Made by a program: the position numbers and the translations under genes. Shown one piece after another: positions 33,664 through 46,151 of a DNA stretch of 64,000 bases (its first letter is position 1; the number at the start of each line of letters is the position of its first letter). The DNA is from Lonicera japonica (taxonomy: Eukaryota; Streptophyta; Magnoliopsida; Dipsacales; Caprifoliaceae), in the NCBI GenBank assembly GCA_021464415.1, contig CM038470.1, forward strand, positions 29,041,601-29,105,600. The letters are read 5' to 3'. The notes beneath the pieces are model-generated. The model was not told where the DNA came from, did no database searches, and worked only from the letters and a program-made list of their open reading frames with translations.

Positions 33664-36600
33664 TCAGGATGACTTGCAAAGCATGTTGAGCTTGGACACC
33701 AGAAATCGGAAGCGAGCAGTCACATGTGATTTGGTGAAGAGATCAGCTGGCTGAAGAGCGGAAGAGATGTGAGGTAACGTAATGTATCCTTGAGATAAGT
33801 GATGGCGAGTGAAGTGACAATCGACTTCAATATGTTTGGTGCATTCATGAAAAACATCGTTTTGAGCAATTTGGATAGCACTTCGATTGTCACAAAACAG
33901 AGGTGTGGGATCCGTAATAGAGATCCCCATATCTTGAAGGAGCCAACGAAGCCAAACAATTTCTGCGGTAGTATGAGCGAGTGCACGATATTCAGCCTCA
34001 GCACTGGATCGGGAAACAACCGTTTGCTTCTTGCTTTTCCATGAAATAAGAGAGTTGCCCAGAAAAATACAGAAGCCGGTGGTGGATCGCCGATCAGTAG
34101 GATCACCGGCCCAGTCAGAATCAGAGTACCCTTGTAGAGTAAGGCTGGAGGCTGACGAGAAATGCAATCCTTGGTATATGGTCCCTTTGATGTAGCGTAT
34201 TATACGAAGAGCAGCTGCAAAATGAACAGAGCGAGGTGCAGACATGAACTGACTCACAATGTGGACAGCATGACTAATATCCGGCCTGGTGATGGTGAGA
34301 TAGTTGAGACTACCCACAAGCTGGCGATATAATGTAGGATTAGCTAGAGGGGTACCATCGGAAGGAGAAAACTTAACATTCATTTCAAGTGGAGTATCTG
34401 CAAGCTTGTTGTCGGTCAGGCCAGCACGGTCAACAATATCAGAAGCATATTTTACCTGAGAGAGAAAGTAACCTGTAGAAGAATGATCAACCTCAATTCC
34501 CAAGAAGTAGCGAAGAGTACCCAGATCTTTCATTTCAAAGCATGAACACAGATATTGTTGGAGTCGAGATATACCAGTTAAATCATCCCCAGTAATAATC
34601 ATATCATCAACATATATCAGAAGAACAACAATGCCTAAGGATGATGAGGAGGTGAACATTGCCGAATCATGTGTACTCTGAGAAAATCCATGTTTACGAA
34701 GAGCGGTAGAGAATTTATCAAACCAAGCTCTGGGGGCCTGTTTGAGACCATAAAGAGCACGCCGGAGTTTGCATACTTGTCCGGGGGAGTGAGGGAGACC
34801 TGGTGGAGGTTGCATATAAACCACTTCGGAGAGATCACCATGAAGAAAAGCATTCTTGACATCCATTTGATGAATCTTCCATTGTTTGATAGAGGCAACT
34901 GAAATCAGTGTACGAACAGTAGTCATGCGAGCGACTGGAGCAAAAGTTTCCTCATAATCAATGCCATATTCTTGAGTAAAGCCCTTAGCAACCAGGCGGG
35001 CTTTGTATCGATCAATAGAACCATCAGCCCTAGTTTTAATTTTGTAAACCCATTTACAACCAACAACAGAATGACCGGCAGGTAAAGTGGTAAGATCCCA
35101 CGTATTGGTCTGTTGCAGAGCAGTAAGTTCTTCAGTCATAGCCTGTTGCCAAAGAGGATCTAAAGAAGCAGTGCGGTAGGAAGTGGGTTCATGTAGTGAC
35201 AACATGACAGATAGAAAACAATGATAATCGGACAGCTTAGCTGGTGGGCGACGATCACGAGTCGGTCGTAGTACAGAACCATCGATGGGACAGACTGAGT
35301 CAGGACAGTGCATAGAGTCATCAGTAGGTGGACAGCCAGATACAGGGTCCGTGACAGGGGCATGTGAGGACACAGTATCAGGAGTGGTGAGAGGAGTGGT
35401 TTGGGGAGTGGGAGTAAGGAGAGGGGAATCAGTGATAGTGGAGTCAGAGAATGGATCAACCGGTAGGGAAGTCTCAGTTGAGGGTACGAGATCCTTAGAC
35501 AGGGTGTAGTATGGGGTATTTTCCCAAAAAGTGACATGTCGAGAAATACGGAGTCTTTTTGTGATAGGATCATAACAACGATAGCCCTTTTGTTGAACGC
35601 CATACCCTAAGAAGACGCACATAGCTGTTTTGGGTGTGAGTTTTGTGCGTTCGCGTTTTTGGAGTAGTACAAAACAGGTGGATCCAAAAACACGAAGATA
35701 TGAATAATCAGGTTTGGTACCAAAAAGACATTCAAAGGGAGAGATACTATCGGTAACCACGGAGGGAATGCGATTAATGAGAAAGGCTGATGTATGGATG
35801 GCTTCACCCCAAAAAACGGAAGGCACGGAGGACAAGACAAGTAAAGTCCTGGCTGTTTCAACAAGATGACGATGTTTGCGTTCGGCAACCCCATTTTGTT
35901 GAGGGGTGTCGGGGCAAGAGAGCTGAGGAAGGGTCCCTTGAGATTTGATAAAATCAAGAAAGGATTTAGACAGATATTCACCTCCGGAGTCGGAACGAAA
36001 AACTTTAATGATTTTTGAAAATTGGGTTTTGATCATAGTGGCAAATTCAACATAAATTTTCAAAAAATCTGAGCGGGAACGAAGCAAATAAGTCCAGGTA
36101 TAACGGGAGTAATCATCAATGAGCACAACATAGTAAGCGGCCCCACCCATGGAGGTAACCGGAGCTGGACCCCATACATCAGAATGCACAAGATCAAAAG
36201 GAGATGTTGAAACAGTAGTACTATTATTAAAAGGAAGAGCTGGTTGTTTGGCCAGTTTACATGAAATACATAAGGGATCTTTGTCTATTGTTGCTGGTCC
36301 TAACAAACCTTGATTAACCATAAATTGAAGACGAGAGAAGGAGACATGACCTAATCTAGAATGCCAAGAAATAAAGGATGAGGGATTGGGTGTGAATGTG
36401 GCGAGGGATGAACCACTTGAAGAAGGAATCCGTAAACTGTCTATGACATACAGGCGTCCAACTCTATGGCCTGTCCCAACTGAGGTCCCTGTCGAACGGT
36501 TCTGCACAACAAAGCCAGAAGAATCAAATGAGATAATTAGTCCAAGGTCACATAGTTGACTAACAGATAGAAGTTGCATGGATAGATGAGGGACAAGGAG

Positions 36601-37767
36601 AACATCAGGAACAGACAAACCGTTTGTAGTATTGATCGAACCGATGTGGGTAGCAGAGATAGTCGATCCATTGGCTGTATGAATCGGGGGAGAGGCGGGT
36701 ATTGGACTAGAGGTAGCAAAGTGCGTAGGGTCAAATGTCATGTGGTTTGAAGCTCCAGAATCGAGGAACCAGGGGGAGGCAGGTGTGTTAGAGAAGGCAG
36801 ATGCAACAGTATGACTGAGCTGGGAAGGATTGGTGAGGTTCGTAGGAGGGGGTGTATAAGAACTAGGTGGAGGTGGATAGTTGAAAGTGGGTGCAGCAGA
36901 TGTGGTGGTGGCAGAAGCAGCAGTAGAGTGTGAGGATTTTTGAATGCTTCGCATATAGCGAGAGGTAGGGGAGGGGCAGTATTTAACAGTGTGACCAAAT
37001 TCCTTACAGTAGTTACATTGGACATGCGGTAAGCCTTTTGGTGGCCGGGGGGAGAGGTTTGTTGAGGTATGATTAGGGCGCTGGGAGGGAGAATATGTGG
37101 GGTGTCTGTAAGGTTGTTGCTGAGGGCGATGGGTGGCAATATATACTGAGGACAGAGATGAAGAGATGCCTCGACGGGTTTCTTCAGTGAGTAATTCAGT
37201 CAAGGCCACTTCAACGGTAGGTAAAGGTTTTTGATGCAGCATGGCAGCCCGTAGTGGTTCAAATTCTTCTCGGAGAGCCATCAGAAATTGCACAAGACGA
37301 GTTTCCTTACGAAAAGTTTCCTATAATTTCATATCGGTGGTCCATTGTGGTTCCATGAGTTCCAGCTGATCCCAGATAACTGACATACTAGCATGAAAAT
37401 CGGAAACAGATTGTCCCGTTTGTTGCTGTAAGGCCCGTATATCTTGCTCGAGTTTATACTTTTTGGCAAAATTCGATTGGACATATCTATTTGCCAAAAA
37501 ATTCCAGGCTTTCTCTGCAGTATCACATTTGCCTAGCTGTATGCTAATGGATGGTATCACGGTATTAGCAAGCCACGTCAAGATTTTGTTATTATTCATA
37601 TCCCATTCAGAAAACTTGGGATCATCATTAGCAGGACATTTTTTTGTACCAGAAACATAAGTCCAGAGACCTTTTCCTTTTAAAAAATTACGAAACAACA
37701 TAGACCAATGACTATAATTGGTCCCATCAAGTTTAATGGAAATAGGGATTTCGGAATTGGAAGACAT
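33664..37767 (-). CDS. Copia gag-pol polyprotein, one in-frame TAG
   Basis: One frame runs from ATG at 37767 to the stop at 33664, interrupted only by TAG at 37321-37323, which splits it into 148 codons and about 1218 codons. Features in order: Gag N-terminus (LDGTNYSHW), CCHC zinc knuckle (CNYCKEFGHTVKYC), protease with intact FLDSGASNH, integrase with HSRLGH, the CISC zinc finger, VHSDVWGP and the D,D35E region, reverse transcriptase with YVDD at 34603-34614, and RNase H with SDSDWAGD and SSAEAEYRALA. The enzymes are expected to act in cytoplasmic particles and the nucleus. No frameshift was seen. The TAG could be a recent null mutation, or read through at low level; the context (GAA follows) is not the classic CARYYA leaky signal. 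Confidence 0.92.
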
Positions 37768-37888
37768 TGCAAAAGGGAGAGCAAAACTTTAACAGAAATG
37801 AAACCTGAGACTTGTATTGTCGGGCTGGAATTCGCAAGAACGGAGCTCACGGTTGAGTCCGGAAGGTCGAAAAACCCTAGGAACAAGT

Positions 37889-38475
37889 GGTTTTTTTTTT
37901 TTTTTTTTTTTTTTTTGAACAGTAAAATTGAACGGCGTTAATCTGCCGTTAAAAATAACGGCGGCAGAACGGAGTTACTGACGGCAGCAAACGGTGCGTG
38001 ACTGAAGGCGCGTGGGGTATACGCGCTTTGTGGGAGCGTGGACGCGCGAATGCGAGTGGGAGCGTGGGCGCGTGTGAGCGTGGGAGCGTGGGCGCGTGTG
38101 AGCGTGAGAACGTAGGCGCGTGGGCGCGTGCGGAGAGTGGCGTGTGCGCGTGAAGAGCGCGAGTGAAAGCTTGCGACGGACTGCTGACTCTTCTCCTAGC
38201 GCGTGAGGGCGCGTGAGGGGTGTTTTCGGGGTGATTTTTGCACGGTTGGATTCGTCTTGAGGAGACGAAGAGAATGGTGATCTGGTTATGAGGTTTGGCA
38301 ATGATTTGATGAGTTTTCGAGTGTGTTGAAAGAAATGGACAATGATTTTGGTAGTGTGGTCTTGTTGTTTGAGCAGAGGGTTGTTTGAGCAGAGGCAGAG
38401 GAGGATTTCTGCAGGTTGGGAGAGAGACAGGGGTTGGCTGCGGGAGGAAAAATTAAGATTGATCCTCTGATACCA
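37889..38475 (-). other. Copia leader with poly-A tract and GC-rich minisatellite
   Basis: The leader lies between the primer-binding site and gag. It contains a T run of about 28 on the plus strand (37889-37916) and, at about 38028-38150, a degenerate tandem repeat of GTGGGCGCGTGTGAGC-like units. Its GC content is strikingly higher than anything around it. The tandem block could be a hypervariable leader marker. Confidence 0.75.
38464..38475 (-). other. Copia primer-binding site (initiator tRNA-Met)
   Basis: Directly inside the 5' LTR the minus strand reads TGGTATCAGAGG, complementary to the 3' end of initiator methionine tRNA except for the last base. Confidence 0.9.
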
Positions 38476-38708
38476 TGATAAAATGAAGGAGGAAATATAT
38501 GTATATTGAGTAAGAATTGTGTGTTTTGTTTACAAGAGATGTACATCTATATATACAAGAATGAAAAGGAAAATAAGAATAATTACAAGGAAACACCATA
38601 ACTACATCTACATAAATTAAAGGAATAAAGAGCATAGGAGTAGCATCAATGGAGACAATTAGCATAGAGAGAATAAAATAGCATAGAGGAGAGAATCATC
38701 TCTTAACA
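38476..38708 (-). repeat. 5' LTR of Copia element
   Basis: 233-bp partner of 33418-33650. Identity by eye places the insertion very recently in evolutionary time. Confidence 0.93.
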
Positions 38709-39657
38709 GTTATAACATTCGAGGTTCGGATTACCATCTCAGTCTTAATTTCTTGTTATATACGCTCAATTTGACAAAAAATTTACTTAAATTTGTATGA
38801 TATGCCAAAATTCAAGGGATATATCAATTGTTTTAGTTTCTGCATGCTAGAATTCAAGCTTATATGTTGCATGCATGTTTGAATTGTCAACGAACTTCCA
38901 TTGAATATGATAATTAAGCTTAATATATAAGTAAAGATTTGATAATGAAACTTAATTATTGAAGAAATTCCATAAGAAAATGTCTTGTATATTATGGTTA
39001 TACTATAAAGTCATGAAATTGTGAATTATTATAGACAGAATAAAAGGATTGCATTTTAATTAACACGCAAGCATGAAAATGATTATATTTATTGCAAGAA
39101 TTACCCGAGACAAAAGTCTTCATTTGATACTTTTGTCGGTATGTTAATGCGCCACTAAAAGTCTTCATTTTTGTAGTGAGTTGATATAATTATATTTATT
39201 GCATATCATTATATTTATTGCAAGAATTACCCGAGACAAAAGTTTTTATGAACAAAACTTTATTGAATTATGGGTAATGAGAGAGTGCAAAAGCTTTTAC
39301 AATTTGTATTTAAATATTTAAACTCATTCATTAAAGGCTTTGTATGCACAAGCCTTATTGTAATTCTCTCATTATTTAGAACTCAAGTGTAAGTATTATG
39401 GATGGAGAATTCTTGCAAGTATAGTATTGCTTAATACATGCATTTGGCACATGCATAAGCAGGTTTTATATCTACGTGCTGTAGATTGTAATGTATTATG
39501 TAAAGAATTTAAGTTCTTGAATTTATAACTTGTGATAAATTTGTGGAGATTTTAAAATATCAACCTATTATGGATAAGTCTATGACGGGTTAGCAGCGTA
39601 TTAGGTCTTAATCGTGTGATTTATTCACGTTAATTAGGGTAAGGGTGTTACACAAAT

Positions 39658-41051
39658 ACACCTGCATTAATTAACTTAATTTGTTCGTTGTCATATTGGA
39701 CAATGCCTTGACCATGCACGTACACCCAAATTGTCGCCCTCCAACTCTCACGTATATTTCATTTTATGTCGTATTCCTTTCCGTATTTTCAAGTTACAAA
39801 CATTCATCCATCTTTTCAATAACCAAACTCTACGGGGTTAAGAGGTATTAGTTTCTTGTTTAAATTTTGTGTTTAATGTTTAAAATGTTACAAATCAATA
39901 GGTATCTGATCGGTGAACTTGGGAGACATCAAAGAAATCAATAACATAGGGAATAACACTTCTTATGGCAGAGTTTGACGATACGAACATACATTCATCA
40001 AAATCTAACCAATTTCGAGAAGTGGGGTTGTCTTAAAATTGCAAAAGCAGTGATGAAAATGTTAATTTAAAAGTAAGACGGGTATGGAACATGGAATTCA
40101 TAATAAAATAATGAATTTAGGGACATGAAGAATTGTTTGATGTGAATTCTTAAAAAAATTGCAGCTTCATCCAAGATTGTAGTGCATTAGCTAGAATTAG
40201 AATTTTCCTCTGTAAAGGATACGTACAGTTTAAGGGAAATTACTGTTAGTTGTCACTTGAAAAAAACATTTTGTTTAATTGTTTGAGACTTTTGAGCTGA
40301 TGTGAGAATCAATCTTAAGTAACTTCAATTTTTCACATGCTTCCACAATTTTTTACATTTTATCCTTGCATCGCATGAGTTTATAACTAGTACATAAAAT
40401 ATTCACATAAATTCATCATTATTTTAATATATTCCTATTGATAAATAATTATTCTTATATATCAGGTACATGTAGGCCAGATTTAACATAAACAATTCGT
40501 ATTAACAACAATTTTTTGTCATTAATTATTAAAAAAAATATTTTTAACAATAAAAATTTATCGTTAAAAGTGAAATCCAACATACAATTTCACACCAAAT
40601 CCTTATCGCATATATATTTTCTTCAAAGTATGTAACTTACCTTTAATGGCCAATAACATTATATTATATATAGTAGTACATGGCCCGTATAGTTGTAATT
40701 TAAAAAAAAAGGAAAAAAAAAAGAAAAAGAAAAATAAACTTACCCTTTCTAAACTTTCAATATCAAAAGTGATAAACTTTCGGTGCCCTTCCGCAAATCA
40801 CGTCTAATGTTTTACTTTTTTCTTTATCTAATTGTCTCCTACACTTATTACACACGTCAACCACCATCAATCCCAATGCATTTAATAAATTATCACACTA
40901 AAAATTAAAGTCACTTATTATTGCGCGAGAACAATTATTTCTTTATTTAAATATAGTATTATTATGTTATTTTAACAATAAGTATAATTGTTTCGATAAA
41001 AGTACCACCAAAACTAATAACAACTACCTGGTGTGTAGTCCTAAATCGTTA
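39658..41051. other. AT-rich spacer
   Basis: No gene, RNA or bounded mobile element was recognised between solo LTR C and the Helitron. Confidence 0.4.
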
Positions 41052-41844
41052 TCTAATAGTATATATATAACATGAGAGGAGTGAGAATGTTTTGTTGTGA
41101 GAATGCCACATGACACTCATTAATGCAAGAATTAATTAGTTACATTATTAATCTCCTTTTTTTTTTCTTTTCTTTTTTTATTTTCTAAACAAACTTTGTT
41201 AATCTCCCCAATTATTAATAAAGAGAAATATGTGTTCTCTTTATTAAGCTTAACTTACATACATCAAGAATTTACAAATTTGTCTTTGTCTTTCATACTT
41301 TGATTATAATTTATTTTTACTATTATATTATAGATCAATTTAAATTTCATTTCGTATTTAAAAATAAGACAATGTAAAATTTCAAATTCATTTGTAGAAT
41401 TACAGTTGACAATTCTTTTTTGTGAGAAGAATTTGTTATGAGATTACCACATGGCAGTTATTAATGCAGGAATTAATTAGCTACATTGTTAATCTCCTAT
41501 TTCTTTTCTTTTTTCTTTTTTCGCTTTGTTTTTTCCTTTCTAAAAAAACTATGTTAATCTCCTCAATTATTAATAAAGAGAAATATTTGTTCTCTTTATT
41601 AATCTAAACTTACGTACCACAAGAATTTACAAATTGATCTTTATCTTTTATACTTTGATTATAATTTATTTTTACTATTATATTATAGATTAATTTGAAT
41701 TTCATTTTAACTTTATAAATAAGACAGTGTAAAATTTCTAATTTACTTGTAGAATTATAATTGACAATTCTTTTTTGTAATAATTTTTGGCACAGACACA
41801 ACTTTCATAAAAGTGCCCCGTGCATAGCACGGGTTATAATCTAG
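41052..41844 (+). mobile_element. Non-autonomous Helitron
   Basis: Starts TCTAATAGTATATATATA after host A and ends CTAG before host T. A perfect 7-bp hairpin CCCGTGC/GCACGGG lies 11 bp before the end. The 793-bp interior contains a direct repeat of roughly 300 bp (about 41090-41400 and 41420-41780; shared phrases AATCTCC and AATAAAGAGAAATAT) and encodes nothing recognisable. Its 5' end matches the element in the P450 intron. Confidence 0.85.
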
Positions 41845-42479
41845 TTTTAATTAATTTTTCAATCACACTAATTAAAAGTTCAAATTTAATTTAAAATTCT
41901 TTTAAGTACCATATGTAATTTTGTAAAATATTTTCGAGCAATACAAGGTTTATGATACTCTAATTAAAATGTCACATGCATATAAAACACTTCAAAAAAG
42001 GAAAAAAGAAATTGTTTGGAAAGAAAGGTATAGAATTCCGTCTACAAGAATGAAAACAAAACCCACAACCTTTTAAATAGGAGGTGAGAGCTGATGCAAC
42101 TTGAACTAAAACTCTTGAGCTCAACTCTTTAAAATATGTCGAAGGTCGTGTATATCAGTGACAATATCGTCTATTAAAATTCAGTGACATTTACCTTCAT
42201 GAAATTACACTGCTTTGGCCGGACTCAACATCTGATTTATCAATAGCAATACTCTTGGTATAGCTAACTTAAATCTTACTAAATATGAATAATTTTGGTA
42301 ACAAAAACCCGAAGCAAAATCATTCATACTTTCTAATCTCTGTTTTATACATTCAACAAGAGAAAAAGAGAAATGATATTAGAACCAACGCAACGCCACA
42401 ATCCAAACCAATCTTCTGACTACTACGTACGCGAGATATGAATACAACTGTGATACTGAATATTTTTTTCTATGCTTTT
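41845..42479. other. 3' flank of the tetraspanin gene
   Basis: No gene was recognised. The part next to 42479 should include the tetraspanin 3' UTR. Confidence 0.4.
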
Positions 42480-44234
42480 TTAAGTATACCCTTGCTTGTA
42501 TTTGCGAAAGAGATCTTCGGTTTTGGCATTCCTAAAAGCGCAACACCCAATCAAATAAACCCAAATCAAAGCAACAAGAGTAATGAGAAGTATAAGATCA
42601 GCTCTCCTCCATTCTTTCCTTAAGTTTGCAAGTAAGCCAGCTTTGCAAGAGTCACAAGCATAGCATAATTGAGTTTGTTCATTGCTCCATTGAAGGCAAT
42701 CCATGTCTGCAGCTGTGTTAATGGGGCTGATCCAGTATGTTGGGTTCACAAACGTGTAACCGCATTGGGTTGGTGGCTTACAGCATCCTGACTGTAAAAG
42801 ATGAAGCCAGAATAAAGATGAAAACAACTTTGAAAAAAGAAAGATTTTGTACAAGGAGGGTGTGATGGAGGAATCTTTAAAAGTTGGAACCCTAGATTTG
42901 ATGTGAATGTTACTCTAAGAATAATTTAGATGGTGGGACTCTTTGGATTAAGAGAAGCGACACATGGGTGAAACTAGAGCCTGGCAGGGTTATTGTTCGA
43001 CCCAACTCAACAAGAAAAAGCTACACTATACACTATAATATATTAGAAAAAAATTAGTTGGAATATGATGCTTAAACTTCATAATTAAGAAAAGAAAAAA
43101 AAAGGATTAGTGAGACTTAAATCTGAATGACGCAAGTTTGAATGGGCACAAATAACTTATTTTAGAACAAATTAAAAAGTCTTGCGTATAAATTAACTTG
43201 GTAATACTTCGGCAGAAATAACATTTACTAATTCGTAGTGGCCTTTATCTTTCTTATTTTCATTTATACATGCATGGACACATGAGGGTTTGAACTACGA
43301 ATAATTGGGAAGAAAATATGGTTAATAATAAAGAAATATCGAGATATATATATAGCTGTTGGTTGATGTTACGAAAACTTTTGCATCCTTAGACAAAACA
43401 TCTCCGGTTTGAAACTTCGCATTTCATCCCCTATTCCCCTCCAAACATATGTTCGAACACCAGATCTATTTGCGCATCACTTGTACTCGATCATACATAT
43501 TTATACAGAGAGGGCGGGCCAATCCTAGGGGTGTGCAAATGGACAACAACACAAGGCGTTCATTATAATAAAAGTTTTTATTCTTAAGCAAGGAGCCAAT
43601 ATTGCAAACATTGTGTCTGCACAAGAGCCCTAGAAGTATTTTGTATACGAGAAAGAGACGCTATGTTTGAACTTTCGTACAAAACCTACATATCTCGGGA
43701 CTGGCCAGAGAGAGAGAGAGAGAGAGAGATTTTTACCTGCAAAGGAGTAAGGTGGGCATTAAAGAAATCTTGAGCCATCCTATAACTCTGATTCAACTCA
43801 GAACACAAACTAGTTGAACTCAAACACCCCCTAATCCTATCCCACTTATAACTACTCCTCACCCTCCTCTTCAACCACCCTGAGAAATCATCAGTCTTGT
43901 ATTCCAAATATGCCCTGCTTGGCTCCACATGACCACTCCCTTTAATGGTCACCATGTACACAAACACCACCAAACAACCCAGCAAAATTATGAGGATAAG
44001 CATGGCAATTAGGTAAAATACTAGTAGATATTGTACCCTCCAAAATGCACCAACAAATCCAGCAAGTGCCACAACTAGGATCAATATGCCCAATATGATG
44101 ACTGGCCATTGGAGGATTTTTACGCATGCGTTGTCGGCTTGGGTTGTGAGCCAGATCCCGGCCCCGATGACCGGGACGGAGAGAAGCATGGCCACAAAGT
44201 TGATTGCTCCGATCACATTGTTGCTTAGTGCCAT
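42480..44234 (-). CDS. Plant tetraspanin, 269 aa, two exons
   Basis: Four-span membrane protein that organises plasma-membrane or endosomal microdomains and extracellular vesicles; partners cannot be told from sequence. Exon 1 43737-44234 (ATG at 44234, 498 nt, phase 0) and exon 2 42480-42791; the intron 42792-43736 has GT/AG ends. Transmembrane segments lie at about 8-30, 41-64, 69-95 and 231-252. The large extracellular loop (about 96-230) has the plant hallmark GCCKPP at 168-173, with C176 and further Cys at 198, 209, 212 and 215 able to form disulphides. The length fits plant tetraspanins, and the reading frame is clean and complete. TET7/8/9-like by overall appearance, but the exact orthologue is not determined. 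Confidence 0.93.
43707..43729. repeat. (AG)n microsatellite in the tetraspanin intron
   Basis: An uninterrupted dinucleotide run of about 22 bp starts 6 bp from the intron donor of the tetraspanin gene. On the transcribed strand it is (CT)n. Confidence 0.9.
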
Positions 44235-45762
44235 TTTTTGGAGAGATGGGTTTTGGGTTAGAATGGGAAGGGGAAAAGAATAAATGAGAAGGGGAGATTT
44301 CTTTATGTTGTCGGACGCACTGCTTTTTGACTAGATATATCTCAGATTATACGTGGTGTTACACATGATTTAATGATTCTATTTTGTTTTAATGAGACAA
44401 AGTATTTTTGTGGGACGTACTGTGATCCTTTTACATGAGGTTTAGGCTTGAAGTTGGTTAAGTTTTTATGTGACTTGACACACTATTTTTTTAGAAGACG
44501 TCAACTTATTATCGGTGCTAACTCTGCTTTAATGATTTTATTTTATTTAGAATGTTAGAATACCATATGTTTCTAATTATGAGTGACATGATGTTTTTGT
44601 GGGCCAAACTCACTTTATTTTATGTGATGTTGGGTACCAAAAATTCGACTCCGGAGTGGGTGAAGATAGGTTAATTTAACTTTTTATTTTTGCATGTTTA
44701 AGAGTGGAGTTTGAAAATTCAGACTTTCCTAGCTAATAGTTAAAAGTACAATAATTCAAACGCAGCGCCACCGTTCAATTCCTCTTTCTCCCCTAATAAC
44801 ACTCAGATCCATTATTGGAAGTTGGGTTCGTTGAGAGTTAATGAAGTACATTTTTCATGTAATGAGTTTCTTTTATATATATAAATCCAATAATTTATGG
44901 ATGTTTGGTTAGTTCTGGGGGTACGTAGGTGAAAATTTAACTGTTTTGTTTCTTAATGCGCAATGAATTTTCAACAAGCTCTATAAAATGCAGTAAGAAT
45001 AAAACAATATTCTTAGTGCGCATGCAATGAGTTTTCCACAAGCTCAATAAAATGCAGTAAAAATAATACAATATTTTTATTTACAACACCTAGTAAATGT
45101 ATACTGTATTGCATTTTTATTGTGAACATTCTTCCAGCAACATTTATTACATAATCAAACACAACTTAATAATTCATATTTTTTTTTTGCTGAATTACAG
45201 AATTAGTATTACTAGCCCATTTCCAGTTACGCTATTTAAAATGGGTGTAGCACTGTGCGATACAACCGCCCATACGAGAATTCAACATTTTTCTTGGGAG
45301 TCTAAATTTATTTACCACTATTCAAGGACGGTTGTAGTTATCTTATTCTATAATTAATTAACGTATTTTTATATCATAGTTACATTATTTAAGAAAAAAA
45401 ATTCTCGATAGAGAAAATACTTTCTTAAATGAAAACACAATCACTTATAAGGTAAATTCATACTATCGTTTGTCGTTTTGGGTGAGAGTTAACAAATTTG
45501 AAAAAATAAAAAATAAATAAATAAATGCTTTGTTCCTTCCCTTGGATCAAGGAGAGGTACTAAAGCAAATAATAATAATAGTATTTATTTCTAAAGAGGG
45601 GTTTTGGTCTTTTGGGTCCAAATATCGAAGCACTTTATATCTCTGCTTTTTTGAAAAGGTAACAGGTCGTAAAACATAGAAGTGGAAAAGAAAGAAAAAG
45701 TTAAAATTCGGTGCTGGACTCATTTGCGCTGTCAATCATCATACTCTAAATTTCAAAGTGCA
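44235..45762. other. Upstream region of the tetraspanin and spacer
   Basis: The part near 44235 should hold the tetraspanin promoter; no control element is distinct enough to call. A tandem duplication of about 60 bp occurs at 44952-45074, both units containing AAGCTC and TAAAATGCAGTAA. The rest has no recognisable feature. Confidence 0.45.
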
Positions 45763-46151
45763 AGGGCATCTCCACCCCCATACATTAATATGATAAATAT
45801 TTATTTATTTTCCCCTACTGCAACACTATAGAAAGTAAATGTTGAAAGACAAACTAAAATTAAAATTAACTACCGACAATTTTATTTATTTTTTAATATA
45901 TTATTTGTCAATAAGATAATAAAATTCTTTCATGACACATGATATATTATAAGGAGTCAATTTTTAAACTTTCACGATACATGATGTGTTATGTGATGCT
46001 TAGTTTTTGACCAATACATAATGTGTCTTTGCAAGAAAATATATTTTTTTTAATTTCAGGATTTGGCCCGACACATCATGTGTCGTGGCACACATTCAAC
46101 CTTGTACCCAATTTTACACTACATTGTTATCCTATTCATTGGAGATGGCCT
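45763..46151. mobile_element. MITE (AGGGCATCTCC type)
   Basis: Inverted ends AGGGCATCTCCA (left) and AGGCCATCTCCA (right, minus strand) enclose about 390 bp with repeated CATGATGTGT/ACACATCATG palindromes. There is no coding capacity. The target duplication could not be recognised. Confidence 0.55.

Larger units (their letters stand above)
33418..38708 (-). mobile_element. Young, nearly intact Ty1/Copia retrotransposon
   Basis: 5291 bp with two 233-bp LTRs (33418-33650 and 38476-38708) that appear identical by eye, TG...CA termini and a perfect GTTAT duplication (33413-33417, 38709-38713). Element sense is minus. Primer-binding site, leader, one long gag-pol frame and polypurine tract are all present. 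The domain order protease-integrase-reverse transcriptase-RNase H is that of Copia. Short LTRs and total size suit the Ale-like group (inference). The only visible defect is a TAG codon in gag. Confidence 0.95.
32928..39652 (+). mobile_element. Solo LTR C, split by a Copia element (net about 1.4 kb)
   Basis: Starts TGTAATACCCCATAATTT and ends GGGTGTTACA, with a perfect CAAAT duplication at 32923-32927 and 39653-39657. Removing the Copia insertion and its GTTAT duplication leaves about 1429 bp with no coding content. These termini are common among plant Gypsy LTRs. A (CTT)n run lies at about 33219-33242. Confidence 0.8.
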
